DNA of 64,000 bases, taken from NCBI RefSeq assembly GCF_001046635.1, contig NZ_KQ130455.1, forward strand, positions 186,001-250,000, read 5' to 3'. How positions within the stretch are numbered: position 1 is the first letter of the stretch; the number at the start of each line of letters is the position of its first letter. The notes beneath the pieces were generated by a model. That model saw only the letters and a list, made by a program, of their open reading frames with translations, did no database searches and had not been told where the DNA came from. Position numbers and translations under genes: made by a program. Shown piece after piece: positions 1 through 9,127 of this stretch. This DNA is from Novosphingobium barchaimii LL02. GTDB lineage: Bacteria; Pseudomonadota; Alphaproteobacteria; Sphingomonadales; Sphingomonadaceae.

Positions 1-1172
1 GACGTGAGGTAGCGCTTCACGTTTCGGGCTGCCTGACGCAGGCGTTGCTCGTTTTCGACCATGGCGATTCTCACGAAGCCTTCGCCGTCCTCGCCGTAAC
101 CGACACCGGGCGCTACAGCGACTTCGGCATGGATCAGAAGCTGCTTGGAGAACTCCAGGCTGCCCATTTCCTTGAGGGCCGGCGGAAGGGGCGCCCAGGC
201 GAACATCGAGGCCTTGGGCGGCGGAATGTCCCAGCCGGCGCGGCCGAACGCCTCGACCATCACGTCACGGCGCTTCTGGTAGAGCAGGCGGTTACGCTCG
301 ACGATGTCCTGCGGGCCGTTGAGGGCGGCGCAGGCGGCGGCCTGGATCGGGGTAAAGGCGCCGTAGTCGAGATAGGACTTCACGCGGGTCAGCGCCGCGA
401 TCAGCTTGGGGTTGCCCACCGCGAAGCCGATGCGCCAGCCGGCCATCGAATACGTCTTGCTGAGCGAGGTGAATTCGACCGCCACGTCCTTGGCGCCGGG
501 CACTTCCAGAATCGAGCGGGTCGGATTGCCGTCGTAATAGAGTTCGGAATAGGCGAGGTCGGACAGAATCCAGACCTTGTTCTCCTTGGCCCAGGCGACG
601 AGGCGCTCATAAAAGGCCAGGTCTACGGTTTCGGCCGTGGGGTTCGACGGGTAGTTGACGATCAGGATCGACGGACGCGGCACGGTGAAGGCCATCGCGC
701 GGTCCAGCGAGCGCCAGTAGTTCTCGTCCGGCGTGGTCGGCACCGAGCGGATCGTGGCGCCGGCGATGATGAAGCCGAAGGTGTGGATCGGGTAACTGGG
801 GTTGGGTGCCAGCACCACGTCGCCGGGCGCGGTGATCGCGGTGGCGAGGCTGGCGAGGCCCTCCTTCGAACCCATCGTGACGACGACTTCGCTTTCGGGG
901 TCCAGTTCCACGTTGAAGCGGTTGGCATAGTAGTTCGCCTGGGCGCGGCGCAGGCCGGGGATGCCCTTGGACTGCGAATAGCCGTGCGCGTCGGGTTTTT
1001 GTGCCACTTCGCACAGCTTGTCGAGCACGTGCTGCGGCGGCGGCAGGTCGGGATTGCCCATGCCGAGGTCGATGATGTCCTTACCGGCCTGGCGGGCTGC
1101 GTGCCTCATCGCGTTCACTTCGGCGATGACGTAGGGCGGCAGTCGCTTGATGCGGTAGAACTCGTCTTCCAT
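1..1172 (-). CDS. AlaC-type class I aminotransferase, 3' end cut by window
   Basis: PLP-dependent fold-type I aminotransferase of the AlaC/LL-DAP aminotransferase-like group, which typically makes alanine from pyruvate and glutamate. The protein starts MEDEFYRIKRLPPYV, a layout typical of AlaC. The PLP lysine lies in SLSKTYSMAGWR (about residue 239) and the cofactor-binding Asp/Tyr in SDLAYSELYY (about residues 205-208). About 390 codons are visible with no stop, so the C-terminus runs off the left edge. It is transcribed divergently from phaC. The exact amino donor and acceptor cannot be read from sequence, hence no gene symbol. Confidence 0.88.
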   Translation of the reverse strand, partial: MEDEFYRIKRLPPYVIAEVNAMRHAARQAGKDIIDLGMGNPDLPPPQHVLDKLCEVAQKPDAHGYSQSKGIPGLRRAQANYYANRFNVELDPESEVVVTMGSKEGLASLATAITAPGDVVLAPNPSYPIHTFGFIIAGATIRSVPTTPDENYWRSLDRAMAFTVPRPSILIVNYPSNPTAETVDLAFYERLVAWAKENKVWILSDLAYSELYYDGNPTRSILEVPGAKDVAVEFTSLSKTYSMAGWRIGFAVGNPKLIAALTRVKSYLDYGAFTPIQAAACAALNGPQDIVERNRLLYQKRRDVMVEAFGRAGWDIPPPKASMFAWAPLPPALKEMGSLEFSKQLLIHAEVAVAPGVGYGEDGEGFVRIAMVENEQRLRQAARNVKRYLT

Positions 1173-1235
1173 GACCTCGGATATCCATATGCGTCGCGGC
1201 AGAATGGCCGCGCGGTTCCTGTAGGGGATTTGTCC

Positions 1236-1284
1236 GTTCGCGCAAATGGGCGATCTTGAAAGATCATTACCCGTTTGTGCGAAC
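1236..1284. promoter_or_regulatory. 49-bp imperfect palindrome between aminotransferase and phaC
   Basis: The left arm GTTCGCGCAAATGGG pairs with the right arm CCCGTTTGTGCGAAC, and an inner GATCTT/AAGATC pair closes the middle. The two arm mismatches would be G-U pairs in plus-strand RNA but A-C in minus-strand RNA, which fits a hairpin in the phaC leader. No T-run follows, so it does not look like a terminator. A DNA operator for the divergent pair is the alternative. Confidence 0.55.
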
Positions 1285-1375
1285 GAGAGGGTGAGAACGG
1301 GACTCGACAGGAATCGCCCATGCGGCCAAACCATTGGTCAACCACAACTGCGTATCAACTGGAGAGAGAGCGGCC

Positions 1376-3292
1376 ATGGCTACCACGACGGCTTCCGGCA
1401 CGCCGGGTTCAGGCCCGGCGGCTTCCGGCACCGGAGAACTGCTGGGCGATGTCATGCGCAGCCAGGCACAGGGTCTTTCCACGATCCTGGGCCAGATGAT
1501 CCCCGCAGAAGGCACGCCAGGCGCCGAGGCTACCGTGCATTGGGCCGAGATTGCCACGCGCATGCACTCGATCTGGACCGAGTTCCAGGTCGAACAGCTC
1601 AACAGGGCGTCCGACAAGGCGCCGCACTTTGCCGACCCGGCCCGTTGGATCGGTACGGCGGAGGCGGTGTTCCGCCAGCTTCCCTTCACCAACCCGGACG
1701 TTCAGCACAAGCTCTGGAACGAGGGGCTCAGCCTCGTCAATACGGTGTTCGGGCAGTACGGTCTGGGCGCAAATGCCAAGGGGCAGGCGGGCGACGCACC
1801 GGCTGCGGAACTCGACCTTCCGCGCAAGGACCGGCGCTTTGCGGATCCCGAATGGCGCCGCCAGCCATTCTTCGCGTTCCTCCACCAGGCCTACCTGATG
1901 ATGAGCGAACAGATGCTGGGCATGGCCGATGCGGTCGAGGGGATGGAGCCGGGCCGCAAGGCGCAGCTGCAATTCGCCACGCGCACCATGGTCGATGCGC
2001 TCAGCCCGGCCAACTTCCCGCTGACCAACCCGGTGGCGCTGGGCAAGGCGGCGGAAACCCGCGGCGAAAGCCTGGTGCGCGGTTTCGAGAACCTGCTCGA
2101 CGACATGCGCAAGGGCCAGCTCACCCACACCCGCCCCGGCGCCTTCGTGCTGGGCGAGAACATCGCTGTGACGCCGGGCAAGGTGGTGTTCGAAACGCCG
2201 CTGTATCAGCTGATCCAGTACACGCCGACCACGGACAAGGTGCTCAAGACCCCGCTGCTGGTATTCCCGCCGTGGATCAATCGCTTCTACATCCTCGATC
2301 TGAACGCCAAGAAGAGCTTCGTGCGCTGGGCGGTGGAGCAGGGGATCACCGTCTTCATGGTCTCGTGGAAGTCGGCCGACGCCTCGATGGCGGACATTTT
2401 GTGGGACGACTATATCGCCGCCCAGATCGAGGCGATCGATACGGTGCGAGAGCGTCTGAATGTCCCTTCCGTCCACACCATCGGCTACTGCGTGGCGGGC
2501 ACCACGCTGGCCGCGACGCTGGCGGTTCTGGCCCGCAAAGGCGAGGCGGACAAGGTGGCGAGCAGCACCTTCTTCACCGCGCAGGTCGATTTCGAGGACG
2601 CCGGCGACCTCAAGAACTTCATCGACGACCAGCAGATCGACGCGGTTGGCAGGCTTTCGCCCGAGGGCTATCTGGACGGGCGCTATCTGGCCGCCAGCTT
2701 CAACATCCTGCGCGGCAACGACCTGATCTGGAGCTACGTCGAGAAGAACTACCTCAAGGGCGAGGAGTATCCCGCCTTCGACCTGCTCCACTGGAACGGC
2801 GACGTCACCAATCTCCCGGCGCGCTGGCACCGCGACTATCTGCGCGATCTCTACCGCGACAATCGCCTGGTGGTGGCCGATTCGCTCTCTGCCTGCGGAG
2901 CGCCGATCGACCTGCATCGCATCACCACCCCGGTCTACATCCAGGCCGGCCGCGACGATCACATTGCGCCGCCGGTCAGCGTCTGGAAGCTGACGCGCTA
3001 TCTTGCCGGGGACTGGACGTTCCTGCTGGCCGGATCCGGCCACATCGCCGGGGTCGTCAATCCGCCGTCCTCGGGCAAGTACCAATACTGGACCAACGAC
3101 GGCTCGCCAGAGAGCCTGGACGAGTTCGTCGCGGGGGCGAGCGAGCATCCCGGCAGCTGGTGGCCGCATTGGGCCAAGTGGCTTCGCGGGCGCGATGGTG
3201 AAGAAGTGCCGACGCGCGGCAAGCGCAAACCCGGTGGGCGAGGCGACCGTGTGATCGAAGATGCGCCCGGTCGGTATGTGGCGGGTCGCTGA
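1376..3292 (+). CDS. phaC: Class I poly(3-hydroxyalkanoate) synthase PhaC
   Basis: Polymerises (R)-3-hydroxyacyl-CoA into PHA on the surface of carbon-storage granules. The protein of about 638 residues has the N-terminal PhaC domain followed by an alpha/beta hydrolase core. The lipase-box-like GYCVAG carries the nucleophile Cys (about residue 372). The catalytic Asp is in GRDDHIAP (about 528) and the His in GSGHIAGVVNPP (about 556). I chose the ATG at 1376 because a purine-rich GGAGAGAG lies just upstream; an in-frame ATG at 1334 would add 14 atypical residues. The length fits class I synthases, and a phasin follows about 300 bp downstream. Confidence 0.95.
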   Translation: MATTTASGTPGSGPAASGTGELLGDVMRSQAQGLSTILGQMIPAEGTPGAEATVHWAEIATRMHSIWTEFQVEQLNRASDKAPHFADPARWIGTAEAVFRQLPFTNPDVQHKLWNEGLSLVNTVFGQYGLGANAKGQAGDAPAAELDLPRKDRRFADPEWRRQPFFAFLHQAYLMMSEQMLGMADAVEGMEPGRKAQLQFATRTMVDALSPANFPLTNPVALGKAAETRGESLVRGFENLLDDMRKGQLTHTRPGAFVLGENIAVTPGKVVFETPLYQLIQYTPTTDKVLKTPLLVFPPWINRFYILDLNAKKSFVRWAVEQGITVFMVSWKSADASMADILWDDYIAAQIEAIDTVRERLNVPSVHTIGYCVAGTTLAATLAVLARKGEADKVASSTFFTAQVDFEDAGDLKNFIDDQQIDAVGRLSPEGYLDGRYLAASFNILRGNDLIWSYVEKNYLKGEEYPAFDLLHWNGDVTNLPARWHRDYLRDLYRDNRLVVADSLSACGAPIDLHRITTPVYIQAGRDDHIAPPVSVWKLTRYLAGDWTFLLAGSGHIAGVVNPPSSGKYQYWTNDGSPESLDEFVAGASEHPGSWWPHWAKWLRGRDGEEVPTRGKRKPGGRGDRVIEDAPGRYVAGR

Positions 3293-3587
3293 TCGCCTTA
3301 CGAATTACCACCGATCCTGCTGCAATTTAATTGATCGGCGTCGTCGGGAATCCGCTGGCTGACACATTGTTGCAATCGGCCAGTGGCTTAAATCCTGAGG
3401 ACTGTTCACAAGGTAAGAAATGCTGCGGTGCAACATTTTGTTGCGATGCAACATAACGCTGTTGACTTCGCGCCTGCAAAAACTTATTTTGCAACGCAGC
3501 AACGATGTAAACGACTCGTGCGTTGCTCCGGTGCTGGGCGCAGGCTCGGCTGATGTGCAAGTTTTCACCTAAGGCTGGATCATAAAC
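3293..3587 (+). promoter_or_regulatory. Phasin upstream region with repeated TTGCAAC/TGC motifs and a sigma70-like promoter
   Basis: This gene-free stretch is AT-richer than its surroundings and holds several TGC-rich motifs: CTGCTGCAAT (3317), TTGTTGCAAT (3367), a cluster at 3421-3452 containing GTGCAAC and GATGCAAC, and TTGCAACGCAGCAA (3490-3503). A promoter-like TTGACT (3462-3467) and TATTTT (3485-3490) are separated by 17 bp and sit between the last two clusters. PhaR, the PHA-responsive repressor, is known to bind TGC-rich sites upstream of phasin genes in other alphaproteobacteria. Assigning these motifs to PhaR is inference. Confidence 0.5.
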
Positions 3588-4640
3588 ATGGCCGACCATG
3601 AAGACCCCAAGGACAAGGCCCCGGCCGTAGAGGCTCCCAAGGCCGTGCCAGCGGGCGATGTTATCGCAGCAAATGTTGCCAAGGCGCCGGCAGTCGCCAA
3701 GCCTGCCGAGGTCAAGCCTGCCGAGGTCAAGCCGACCGAAAGCAAGGTGGCCGATATCAAGCCCGTCGAAGCCAAGCCGGTTCAGGCGAAGCCCGTTGAG
3801 GTTGTGTCGGCGCCCGCCGGCAAGGCTCCCGAGCCGGTCCCTGCCAAGCCGGCCGCGCCCGTCAAGGCGCCTGCTCCGGTTAAGGCTGTGGCCAAGCCCG
3901 TCGCCAAGGTTCCCGAGGTCAAGGCTCCCGCCGTCAAGGCGAAACCCGGCCCGAAACCCAAGATCAAGACCGCGCCCGTCGCCCAGGCCAAGCCTGCCGC
4001 GAAGTCGAAGCCGGTCGAAAAAGTTGTTCCGGCAAAGGTCGCTCCGACTCCGCCGATCAGCAAGGTTGCCAAGGACGTGAAGGCCCCGGTTGCGGTGGTC
4101 ACGATCCCGAAGGCGGCCACTCCCAAGGCGGCACCAAAGACCGCACCTAAAACCAAGCCCGTCTTCGCAGGACTATTCACCAACTTCATGCTCGAGGAAA
4201 CGAATATGGACATGAGCACTAACTTCGTCGGCCTTCAGGACGCGATGACCGAAGCCCAGGCCAAGGCCAAGGCAGCCTTCGAAAAGAGCACCAGCGTGCT
4301 TGGCGAAGTCACCGAATTCACCAAGGGCAATGTCGAGGCATGCGTCGCTTCCGGCAAGATCCTGGCTGAAGGCGTTCAGGGCATGGGCTCGGAACTGGTG
4401 GCCGAAGGCCGCACCGCTTTCGAAGCCATGACCGGCGACATCAAGGAACTGGCTGCCGCCAAGTCGCCGACCGACTTCTTCAAGCTCCAGGGCGACATGG
4501 TCCGCAAGAACTTCGACAGCGCCGTGGCGTACAGCTCGAAGAACAGCGAAGCCATGCTCAAGCTGTTCAGCGACTCGTTCGCGCCCCTCTCGGGCCGCAT
4601 GAGCATCGCCATGGAAAAGGCGCGTTCGGTCTCGATCTGA
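3588..4640 (+). CDS. Phasin with long Lys/Ala/Pro-rich N-terminal extension
   Basis: Phasins coat PHA granules and control their size. Residues about 207-350 are a canonical-size phasin domain, starting MDMSTNFVGLQDAMTEAQ and rich in amphipathic helix. Residues 1 to about 200 are low-complexity Pro/Ala/Lys/Val with many KPAE, AKP and KAP units and a KPGPKPK stretch, resembling the basic tails of PhaF-type granule proteins that bind DNA. A GAGGAAA motif with good spacing precedes an in-frame ATG at 4206, so a short phasin of 144 residues could be made from the same message. The long form starts at 3588 with a weaker ribosome site. Phasin identity is firm; DNA binding is inference. Confidence 0.85.
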   Translation: MADHEDPKDKAPAVEAPKAVPAGDVIAANVAKAPAVAKPAEVKPAEVKPTESKVADIKPVEAKPVQAKPVEVVSAPAGKAPEPVPAKPAAPVKAPAPVKAVAKPVAKVPEVKAPAVKAKPGPKPKIKTAPVAQAKPAAKSKPVEKVVPAKVAPTPPISKVAKDVKAPVAVVTIPKAATPKAAPKTAPKTKPVFAGLFTNFMLEETNMDMSTNFVGLQDAMTEAQAKAKAAFEKSTSVLGEVTEFTKGNVEACVASGKILAEGVQGMGSELVAEGRTAFEAMTGDIKELAAAKSPTDFFKLQGDMVRKNFDSAVAYSSKNSEAMLKLFSDSFAPLSGRMSIAMEKARSVSI

Positions 4641-4660
4641 GCCGAACGGGTCGCTCCGAT

Positions 4661-4688
4661 CGGTCGGATGAAGCGATTCTTCCGACCG
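4661..4688 (+). terminator. Inverted repeat after phasin
   Basis: CGGTCGGA (4661-4668) pairs perfectly with TCCGACCG (4681-4688), 20 bp after the phasin stop codon. There is no clear T-run, so termination strength is uncertain. Confidence 0.4.
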
Positions 4689-4735
4689 TCTGAGCGCCAA
4701 TTCAGAGAATATGGGCCGGGGCATCTTGTTATCGG

Positions 4736-5194
4736 GTGCCCCGGTACGATATTCTGGCCATCATGATTCCCCCTATCGCCGAATCCGACCTCCTGCTTTC
4801 CCTTGGCGTGTCCGCGTTGACCGTGGCTGCGGGGGGTGACGACGATTCCGCTGGCGGCGGTGGCCCCGGTGACAACGATCCCGGCGGCGCTGGCGACGAT
4901 CACCAGATCGGTATTGCCACCAAAACCCGCGCCAAGCCGAAGAAGCCCAGCCAGTTCAAGGTGCTGATGCTCAACGATGACTACACCCCGATGGAATTCG
5001 TGGTGATGTGTCTCAAGCGTTTCTTCAACATGGATCTCGAGCAGGCCACGCGCGTGATGCTTCATGTCCACCAGAAGGGCGTGGGTGTCTGCGGCATCTT
5101 CCCTTATGAAATCGCGGAAACAAAAGTGAACCAGGTGATGGACTTCGCCCGGCAGAACCAGCACCCGCTCCAGTGCACGCTGGAAAAAGCCTGA
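4736..5194 (+). CDS. clpS: ATP-dependent Clp protease adaptor ClpS
   Basis: Delivers N-degron substrates to ClpAP in the cytoplasm. The conserved core (about residues 75-150) has the [12 protein letters not shown] motif that forms the N-degron pocket, followed by a ClpA-docking helix region. The N-terminal 60-70 residues are Gly/Asp-rich and variable, as expected for the flexible ClpS arm. Translation may start at GTG 4736 or, more conventionally, at ATG 4763 (MIPPIAESD). clpA is not in the window. Confidence 0.92.
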   Translation: MPRYDILAIMIPPIAESDLLLSLGVSALTVAAGGDDDSAGGGGPGDNDPGGAGDDHQIGIATKTRAKPKKPSQFKVLMLNDDYTPMEFVVMCLKRFFNMDLEQATRVMLHVHQKGVGVCGIFPYEIAETKVNQVMDFARQNQHPLQCTLEKA

Positions 5195-5237
5195 GCTTTT
5201 CGCCGCCTTGGGTCGAAGCTATGGCTTTTCGTGCCTT

Positions 5238-5260
5238 ACGCGCTGAATCTGCGCGTTTTT
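5238..5260 (+). terminator. Rho-independent terminator after clpS
   Basis: ACGCGC (5238-5243) and GCGCGT (5251-5256) form a 6-bp stem with a 7-nt loop, followed at once by TTTTT. It lies 43 bp after the clpS stop codon. Confidence 0.65.
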
Positions 5261-5453
5261 CCGTTCCTCCTGCGGAAACAATCCCATGCCGTCCACGTTG
5301 TAGGCTTCGCCCGGCGGACTGCTGTCAGTACAGTAGGGCGGCGTGATCCCGCATGCCCGGATCGCAATGCGACAAATCGCTTTGCCCTCGGGGCCGCGAA
5401 CCGTTAAGGGCCGAGGAGGGACGTTCAGTGACCCCGGTCGGGAAGTGCTCTAA

Positions 5454-6680
5454 TTGAAGTTCATGACCGCCATTGACCGGTATATCCTGCGCCTCGTGCT
5501 GATGCCGATGCTGGGTATCTTCGTGCTCGCCGCATCGCTGCTCGTCATGGACAAGATGCTGCGGCTGTTCGATTTCGTTGCGACGGAGGGGGGGCCGATC
5601 GGCGTCGTCTTCAAGATGCTGGCGAACATGCTGCCCGAATATGCCAGCCTCGCGATCCCCCTGGGGCTGATGCTGGGCATCCTGCTGGCCTTCCGCAAGC
5701 TGGCGACCAGCAGCGAACTCGATGTCATGCGCGCGGTGGGGCTCAGCTACACCCGGATGCTGCGTGTGCCCTACATCATCACCGTGGTGCTGATCGGTGC
5801 CAACTTCGCCATCGTCGGGTACCTTCAGCCTCTGTCGCGCTACTACTACGAGGAACTCAACTACGAGCTGAAGTCGGGTGCGCTAGGCGCCTCGATCAAG
5901 GTGGGTGAGTTCACGGCGCTAAAGGACCGCATCGCCCTGCGTATCGACGAGAGCAAGGACAACGGGCAGCGCCTGATGGGCATCTTCGCGCGCGTGGCGA
6001 ATCAGAAGGGCCAGGTCCTGTCGATCTCGGCGCGCGAGGGCCGCTTCCTCGCGCTCAAGGACCAGCCCGACACGATTATCCTGCGCCTGCAGCAGGGCCA
6101 GATCATTCAGGACATGCCGGGCAAGATGCCGCGTGTGCTATCCTTCACCCGCCATGACCTGCCGATCGAACTTCCTGCAATAGAGAAGTTCCGCCAGCGC
6201 GGCGGGCAGGAGCGCGAATATCTCCTTCCGGAACTGCTGAAGCTGGGCTGGAACAAGAGTGCCTCGCCGGAGGAGCGCGCCTCCAGCCAGGCGAATTTCA
6301 GTTACCGCATGGTCGAAGTCGTGATGATGCTGCTGTTGCCGCTCCTCGCGGTGGCGCTGGCGATCCCGCCCAAACGATCCACATCAGCGCTTGGCCTGTT
6401 CGTGTCGATCGTGATGGTTGTGGCCTATCACAAGGTCAACCAGTACGCGAACGACGTTGCCTCGCTCGGCAAGATCAACCCGATTCTCGGACTGTGGGGG
6501 CCGTTCCTGGTCTTCGCGCTGCTGATCCTGTGGATGTACTGGCGCATCGCCTATGTGCCCGGCGGCCAGCCGCTCGGCTGGCTCGAAACCGCGTCGGACA
6601 AGGTGCTGAAGCGCCTGAAGTCGCTGCTGCGCCGTTCGCGGCGCGGCCCGAATCTGCCCACTCCGGCGGACCAGACCTGA
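5454..6680 (+). CDS. lptF: LPS export ABC transporter permease LptF
   Basis: One of the two inner-membrane permeases that, with LptG and the LptB ATPase, extract LPS for transport to the outer membrane. The protein of about 405 residues has N-terminal membrane segments (MPMLGIFVLAASLLVM onward), a central periplasmic beta-jellyroll (about 125-270) and C-terminal membrane segments, the usual LptF/LptG layout. It starts at TTG 5454 or ATG 5463 (MTAIDRY). lptG follows after 1 bp, so the two are co-transcribed. Confidence 0.93.
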   Translation: MKFMTAIDRYILRLVLMPMLGIFVLAASLLVMDKMLRLFDFVATEGGPIGVVFKMLANMLPEYASLAIPLGLMLGILLAFRKLATSSELDVMRAVGLSYTRMLRVPYIITVVLIGANFAIVGYLQPLSRYYYEELNYELKSGALGASIKVGEFTALKDRIALRIDESKDNGQRLMGIFARVANQKGQVLSISAREGRFLALKDQPDTIILRLQQGQIIQDMPGKMPRVLSFTRHDLPIELPAIEKFRQRGGQEREYLLPELLKLGWNKSASPEERASSQANFSYRMVEVVMMLLLPLLAVALAIPPKRSTSALGLFVSIVMVVAYHKVNQYANDVASLGKINPILGLWGPFLVFALLILWMYWRIAYVPGGQPLGWLETASDKVLKRLKSLLRRSRRGPNLPTPADQT

Positions 6681-6681
6681 C

Positions 6682-7779
6682 ATGCAGCTTGAATTCTTTC
6701 CGTCGCGCTCGCTGACGTTCTATCTGGCGCGGCTGTTCGTCACCCGGATCTTCGCAGTCCTCATCATGCTGGTGCTGGTGCTCCAGGTGCTCGACCTTCT
6801 GGGGGAGAGCGGTGATATCCTGGCGCATCAGGGTAATGGGCAGATGCAATTGCTTTACTACGTGACCCTGCGCGCGCCGCAGCTGGTTGCGCGGTTCCTG
6901 CCTTATTCGGTGCTGCTGGCCACGATCATCACGCTGGCCACGCTGAACCAGAACAGCGAGGTCATCTCGATGAAGGCGGCGGGGCTGTCGGCGCATCAGG
7001 TGCTGGCACCGTTGATCCTGACCGCGCTGGTGATCTCCGGCTTCAGCTTCGCCTTCAACGAGCGCGTGGTGACGCGCGCCACCGCCACGCTCGATGCCTG
7101 GGCCGCGGTGGACTATGGCCCGATTCCCAAGGCGACCGGGCCGAAAGCGAACCTTTACCTTGCCGACGGGCGCGACCTGCTTCTGGCCCAGTCGCTGACC
7201 GGTGAGGGCAATGCGCTGACTCTAAACGGCGTCACCTTCTATCGCCGCGATGCCAACGACATGATCGTCGAGCAGCTGCGCGCCGATCGAGCCACTTTCA
7301 TGAACCCCGGGTGGAAGCTGGATCGTCCCGTCAGGTTCGATGTTGTCAACACCACGACCAGCCGCCTTGCCTTCGCGACGGTGGCTCCGGGGATCACGCC
7401 GGCCAAGATCTATATTTCCAAGGTCGATGCGGATTCGCAGGATATCTTCACGCTGGCCGGCTCGATCAACGCCGTCCACGAAGCGGGGCGGCGTACTACC
7501 GCCCTCGATGCGGCGTGGTGGCACAAGCTGTCGGGGCCGTTGTCTTCGGCGCTGATGCCGCTGCTGGGCGCAGTGGCCGCGTTCGGCCTTGCGCGATCGG
7601 GGGCGCTGCTGATCCGCGCGGTGATCGGGATGTCACTGGGGTTTGCGTACTTCGTGTTCGACAACGCCGCGCTGGCGATGGGCAATTTCGGAGGCTATCC
7701 GCCGTTCATCGCTGCCTGGGCGCCTTTCCTGCTGTTCGCGCTGATCGGCGAGACGGTTCTGATCCGCACCGAGGAATAA
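6682..7779 (+). CDS. lptG: LPS export ABC transporter permease LptG
   Basis: Partner permease of LptF in the LptB2FGC complex. The 365-residue protein has the same architecture: an N-terminal membrane block (LARLFVTRIFAVLIML), a periplasmic beta domain in the middle and three C-terminal membrane helices. It starts at ATG 6682, one base after the lptF stop, which is strong evidence for an operon. The next gene is convergent, so lptFG is a two-gene unit here. Confidence 0.93.
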   Translation: MQLEFFPSRSLTFYLARLFVTRIFAVLIMLVLVLQVLDLLGESGDILAHQGNGQMQLLYYVTLRAPQLVARFLPYSVLLATIITLATLNQNSEVISMKAAGLSAHQVLAPLILTALVISGFSFAFNERVVTRATATLDAWAAVDYGPIPKATGPKANLYLADGRDLLLAQSLTGEGNALTLNGVTFYRRDANDMIVEQLRADRATFMNPGWKLDRPVRFDVVNTTTSRLAFATVAPGITPAKIYISKVDADSQDIFTLAGSINAVHEAGRRTTALDAAWWHKLSGPLSSALMPLLGAVAAFGLARSGALLIRAVIGMSLGFAYFVFDNAALAMGNFGGYPPFIAAWAPFLLFALIGETVLIRTEE

Positions 7780-7873
7780 GTGCGTTACCCCTCGCCAATC
7801 CGGGGAAGGGGTGTTCGCGCGGCGCTCAATCCCAGCATTTCCTTCGTTTGAGTATGGCGCTGGTAGGCGGCGA

Positions 7874-8968
7874 TTACCGTGCCGTCATCGTACTGCGCGC
7901 CAGCCGTGCCAGCAGCGGGCTCAGGCCCGGATAGCTCGCTTTGCGATAGGTCGATGCTTCACCCAGATGCGCGCTGAGTCGGCGGTGGGCCTCGGCCAGC
8001 GAATGATAAGGCATCGAGGGAAGCAGGTGGTGCAGCGCATGATAGCGCAGGCCCACTGGAGCCCAGATCCAGGAAATCAGCGCCGGCGGCGGTACGTTCA
8101 CCGAGTCGAGGTACTGGGCGGTGACCGTCATCGCCTCGCCGTCATTCTCCCACAGGTGCGCGACCAGCGTGCGAACCTGGTTGAGGAAAGCCGTCAGCGA
8201 AACCACGCAAAGCGCGATTCCCAGCGGGCGCCAGCCCCAGGCGATGCTGGCCGCCAGGACGGACAGCGCCCATGTCGAGCAGCCCAGTTCCTGCCAGAAA
8301 ACCATGCGAGCGAACTCGCCTTCGGGTTTGCGGCGGCGGTACTGCGGGTTGATGGCGAGCGCTGAGGCGCGGCCCCACACCAGGGTGCGCAGCGGCGGAA
8401 TCAAGGCGCCCAGCGGCACAAGCACGGCCGAACGAAGCAGAAGCGCGGGAGGCAGCAGGATCGCGGTAAGGGCGAACACCGGCAGGCTCCACGGCTTCAT
8501 AAGCGCCAGCGGCAGGTATTCCGGGTCTTCAGGCGTACCGTAGCGGGTGCGGGCATGGTGCTGGGTGTGAACGCCCTCATACATGAACGAGGGGATCAGC
8601 ATCGGCACGCCGACCAGCAGGTTCCAGGTGAAGCGGAAGCCGGGCAGGGCGTCCTTGTGGATGTGGGTCAGTTCGTGAATGAACAGCAGCGAGCGGTAAA
8701 GCGCCAGCGCTGAAAGAAGCCCGAGCAGCACCGCGATCAGGGGATTACCTACCAGGATTGCCCCTGCCAGCGCGCCGTAACCGACGGCTGTGCTGGCCAG
8801 CATGTCGGTCCAGTATATGCCGGGACGCGCGGCGGCGATGTCGCGCGTCAGCTCGACCGCGGCGCGCAGCATCTCCTTGTCGTCCGGCATCTGCGAGTGC
8901 CACGTGGAAGACGGCGCGGAATCGCGCGCGCTGGTCGTGGCCGGGTCGATCGCTTTCTGGGCATTCAT
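7874..8968 (-). CDS. Membrane fatty acid desaturase family protein
   Basis: Di-iron integral membrane desaturase or hydroxylase. All three histidine boxes are visible: HELTH, HTQHH and HALHH. Several hydrophobic segments surround them. The most likely start is ATG 8968 (MNAQKAID); in-frame codons further upstream would add an Arg/Pro-rich stretch with no family character. The substrate (acyl lipid, carotenoid or other) cannot be decided from sequence. It is divergent from the GNAT-like gene downstream in plus coordinates. Confidence 0.85.
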   Translation of the reverse strand: MNAQKAIDPATTSARDSAPSSTWHSQMPDDKEMLRAAVELTRDIAAARPGIYWTDMLASTAVGYGALAGAILVGNPLIAVLLGLLSALALYRSLLFIHELTHIHKDALPGFRFTWNLLVGVPMLIPSFMYEGVHTQHHARTRYGTPEDPEYLPLALMKPWSLPVFALTAILLPPALLLRSAVLVPLGALIPPLRTLVWGRASALAINPQYRRRKPEGEFARMVFWQELGCSTWALSVLAASIAWGWRPLGIALCVVSLTAFLNQVRTLVAHLWENDGEAMTVTAQYLDSVNVPPPALISWIWAPVGLRYHALHHLLPSMPYHSLAEAHRRLSAHLGEASTYRKASYPGLSPLLARLARSTMTAR

Positions 8969-9127
8969 CGTTAAAGAGTTCCAAAGGCATCCGGGCAAAA
9001 ATGCGCCTCGGACGGGGTTCGCCGTGTATCGCCGCACAGCTCGGCCAGGTAGTGGGCTTGACAATGTGCCGCTTGGCGCAGCACGTCGCGCTCACACATT
9101 TCCCTAAGCCGAAACAAAGGCAGCATC

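Noticed and set aside
1246-3201. Long plus-strand frame within phaC
   Set aside because: Its protein has no family character and it overlaps phaC, whose motifs are complete in the other frame.
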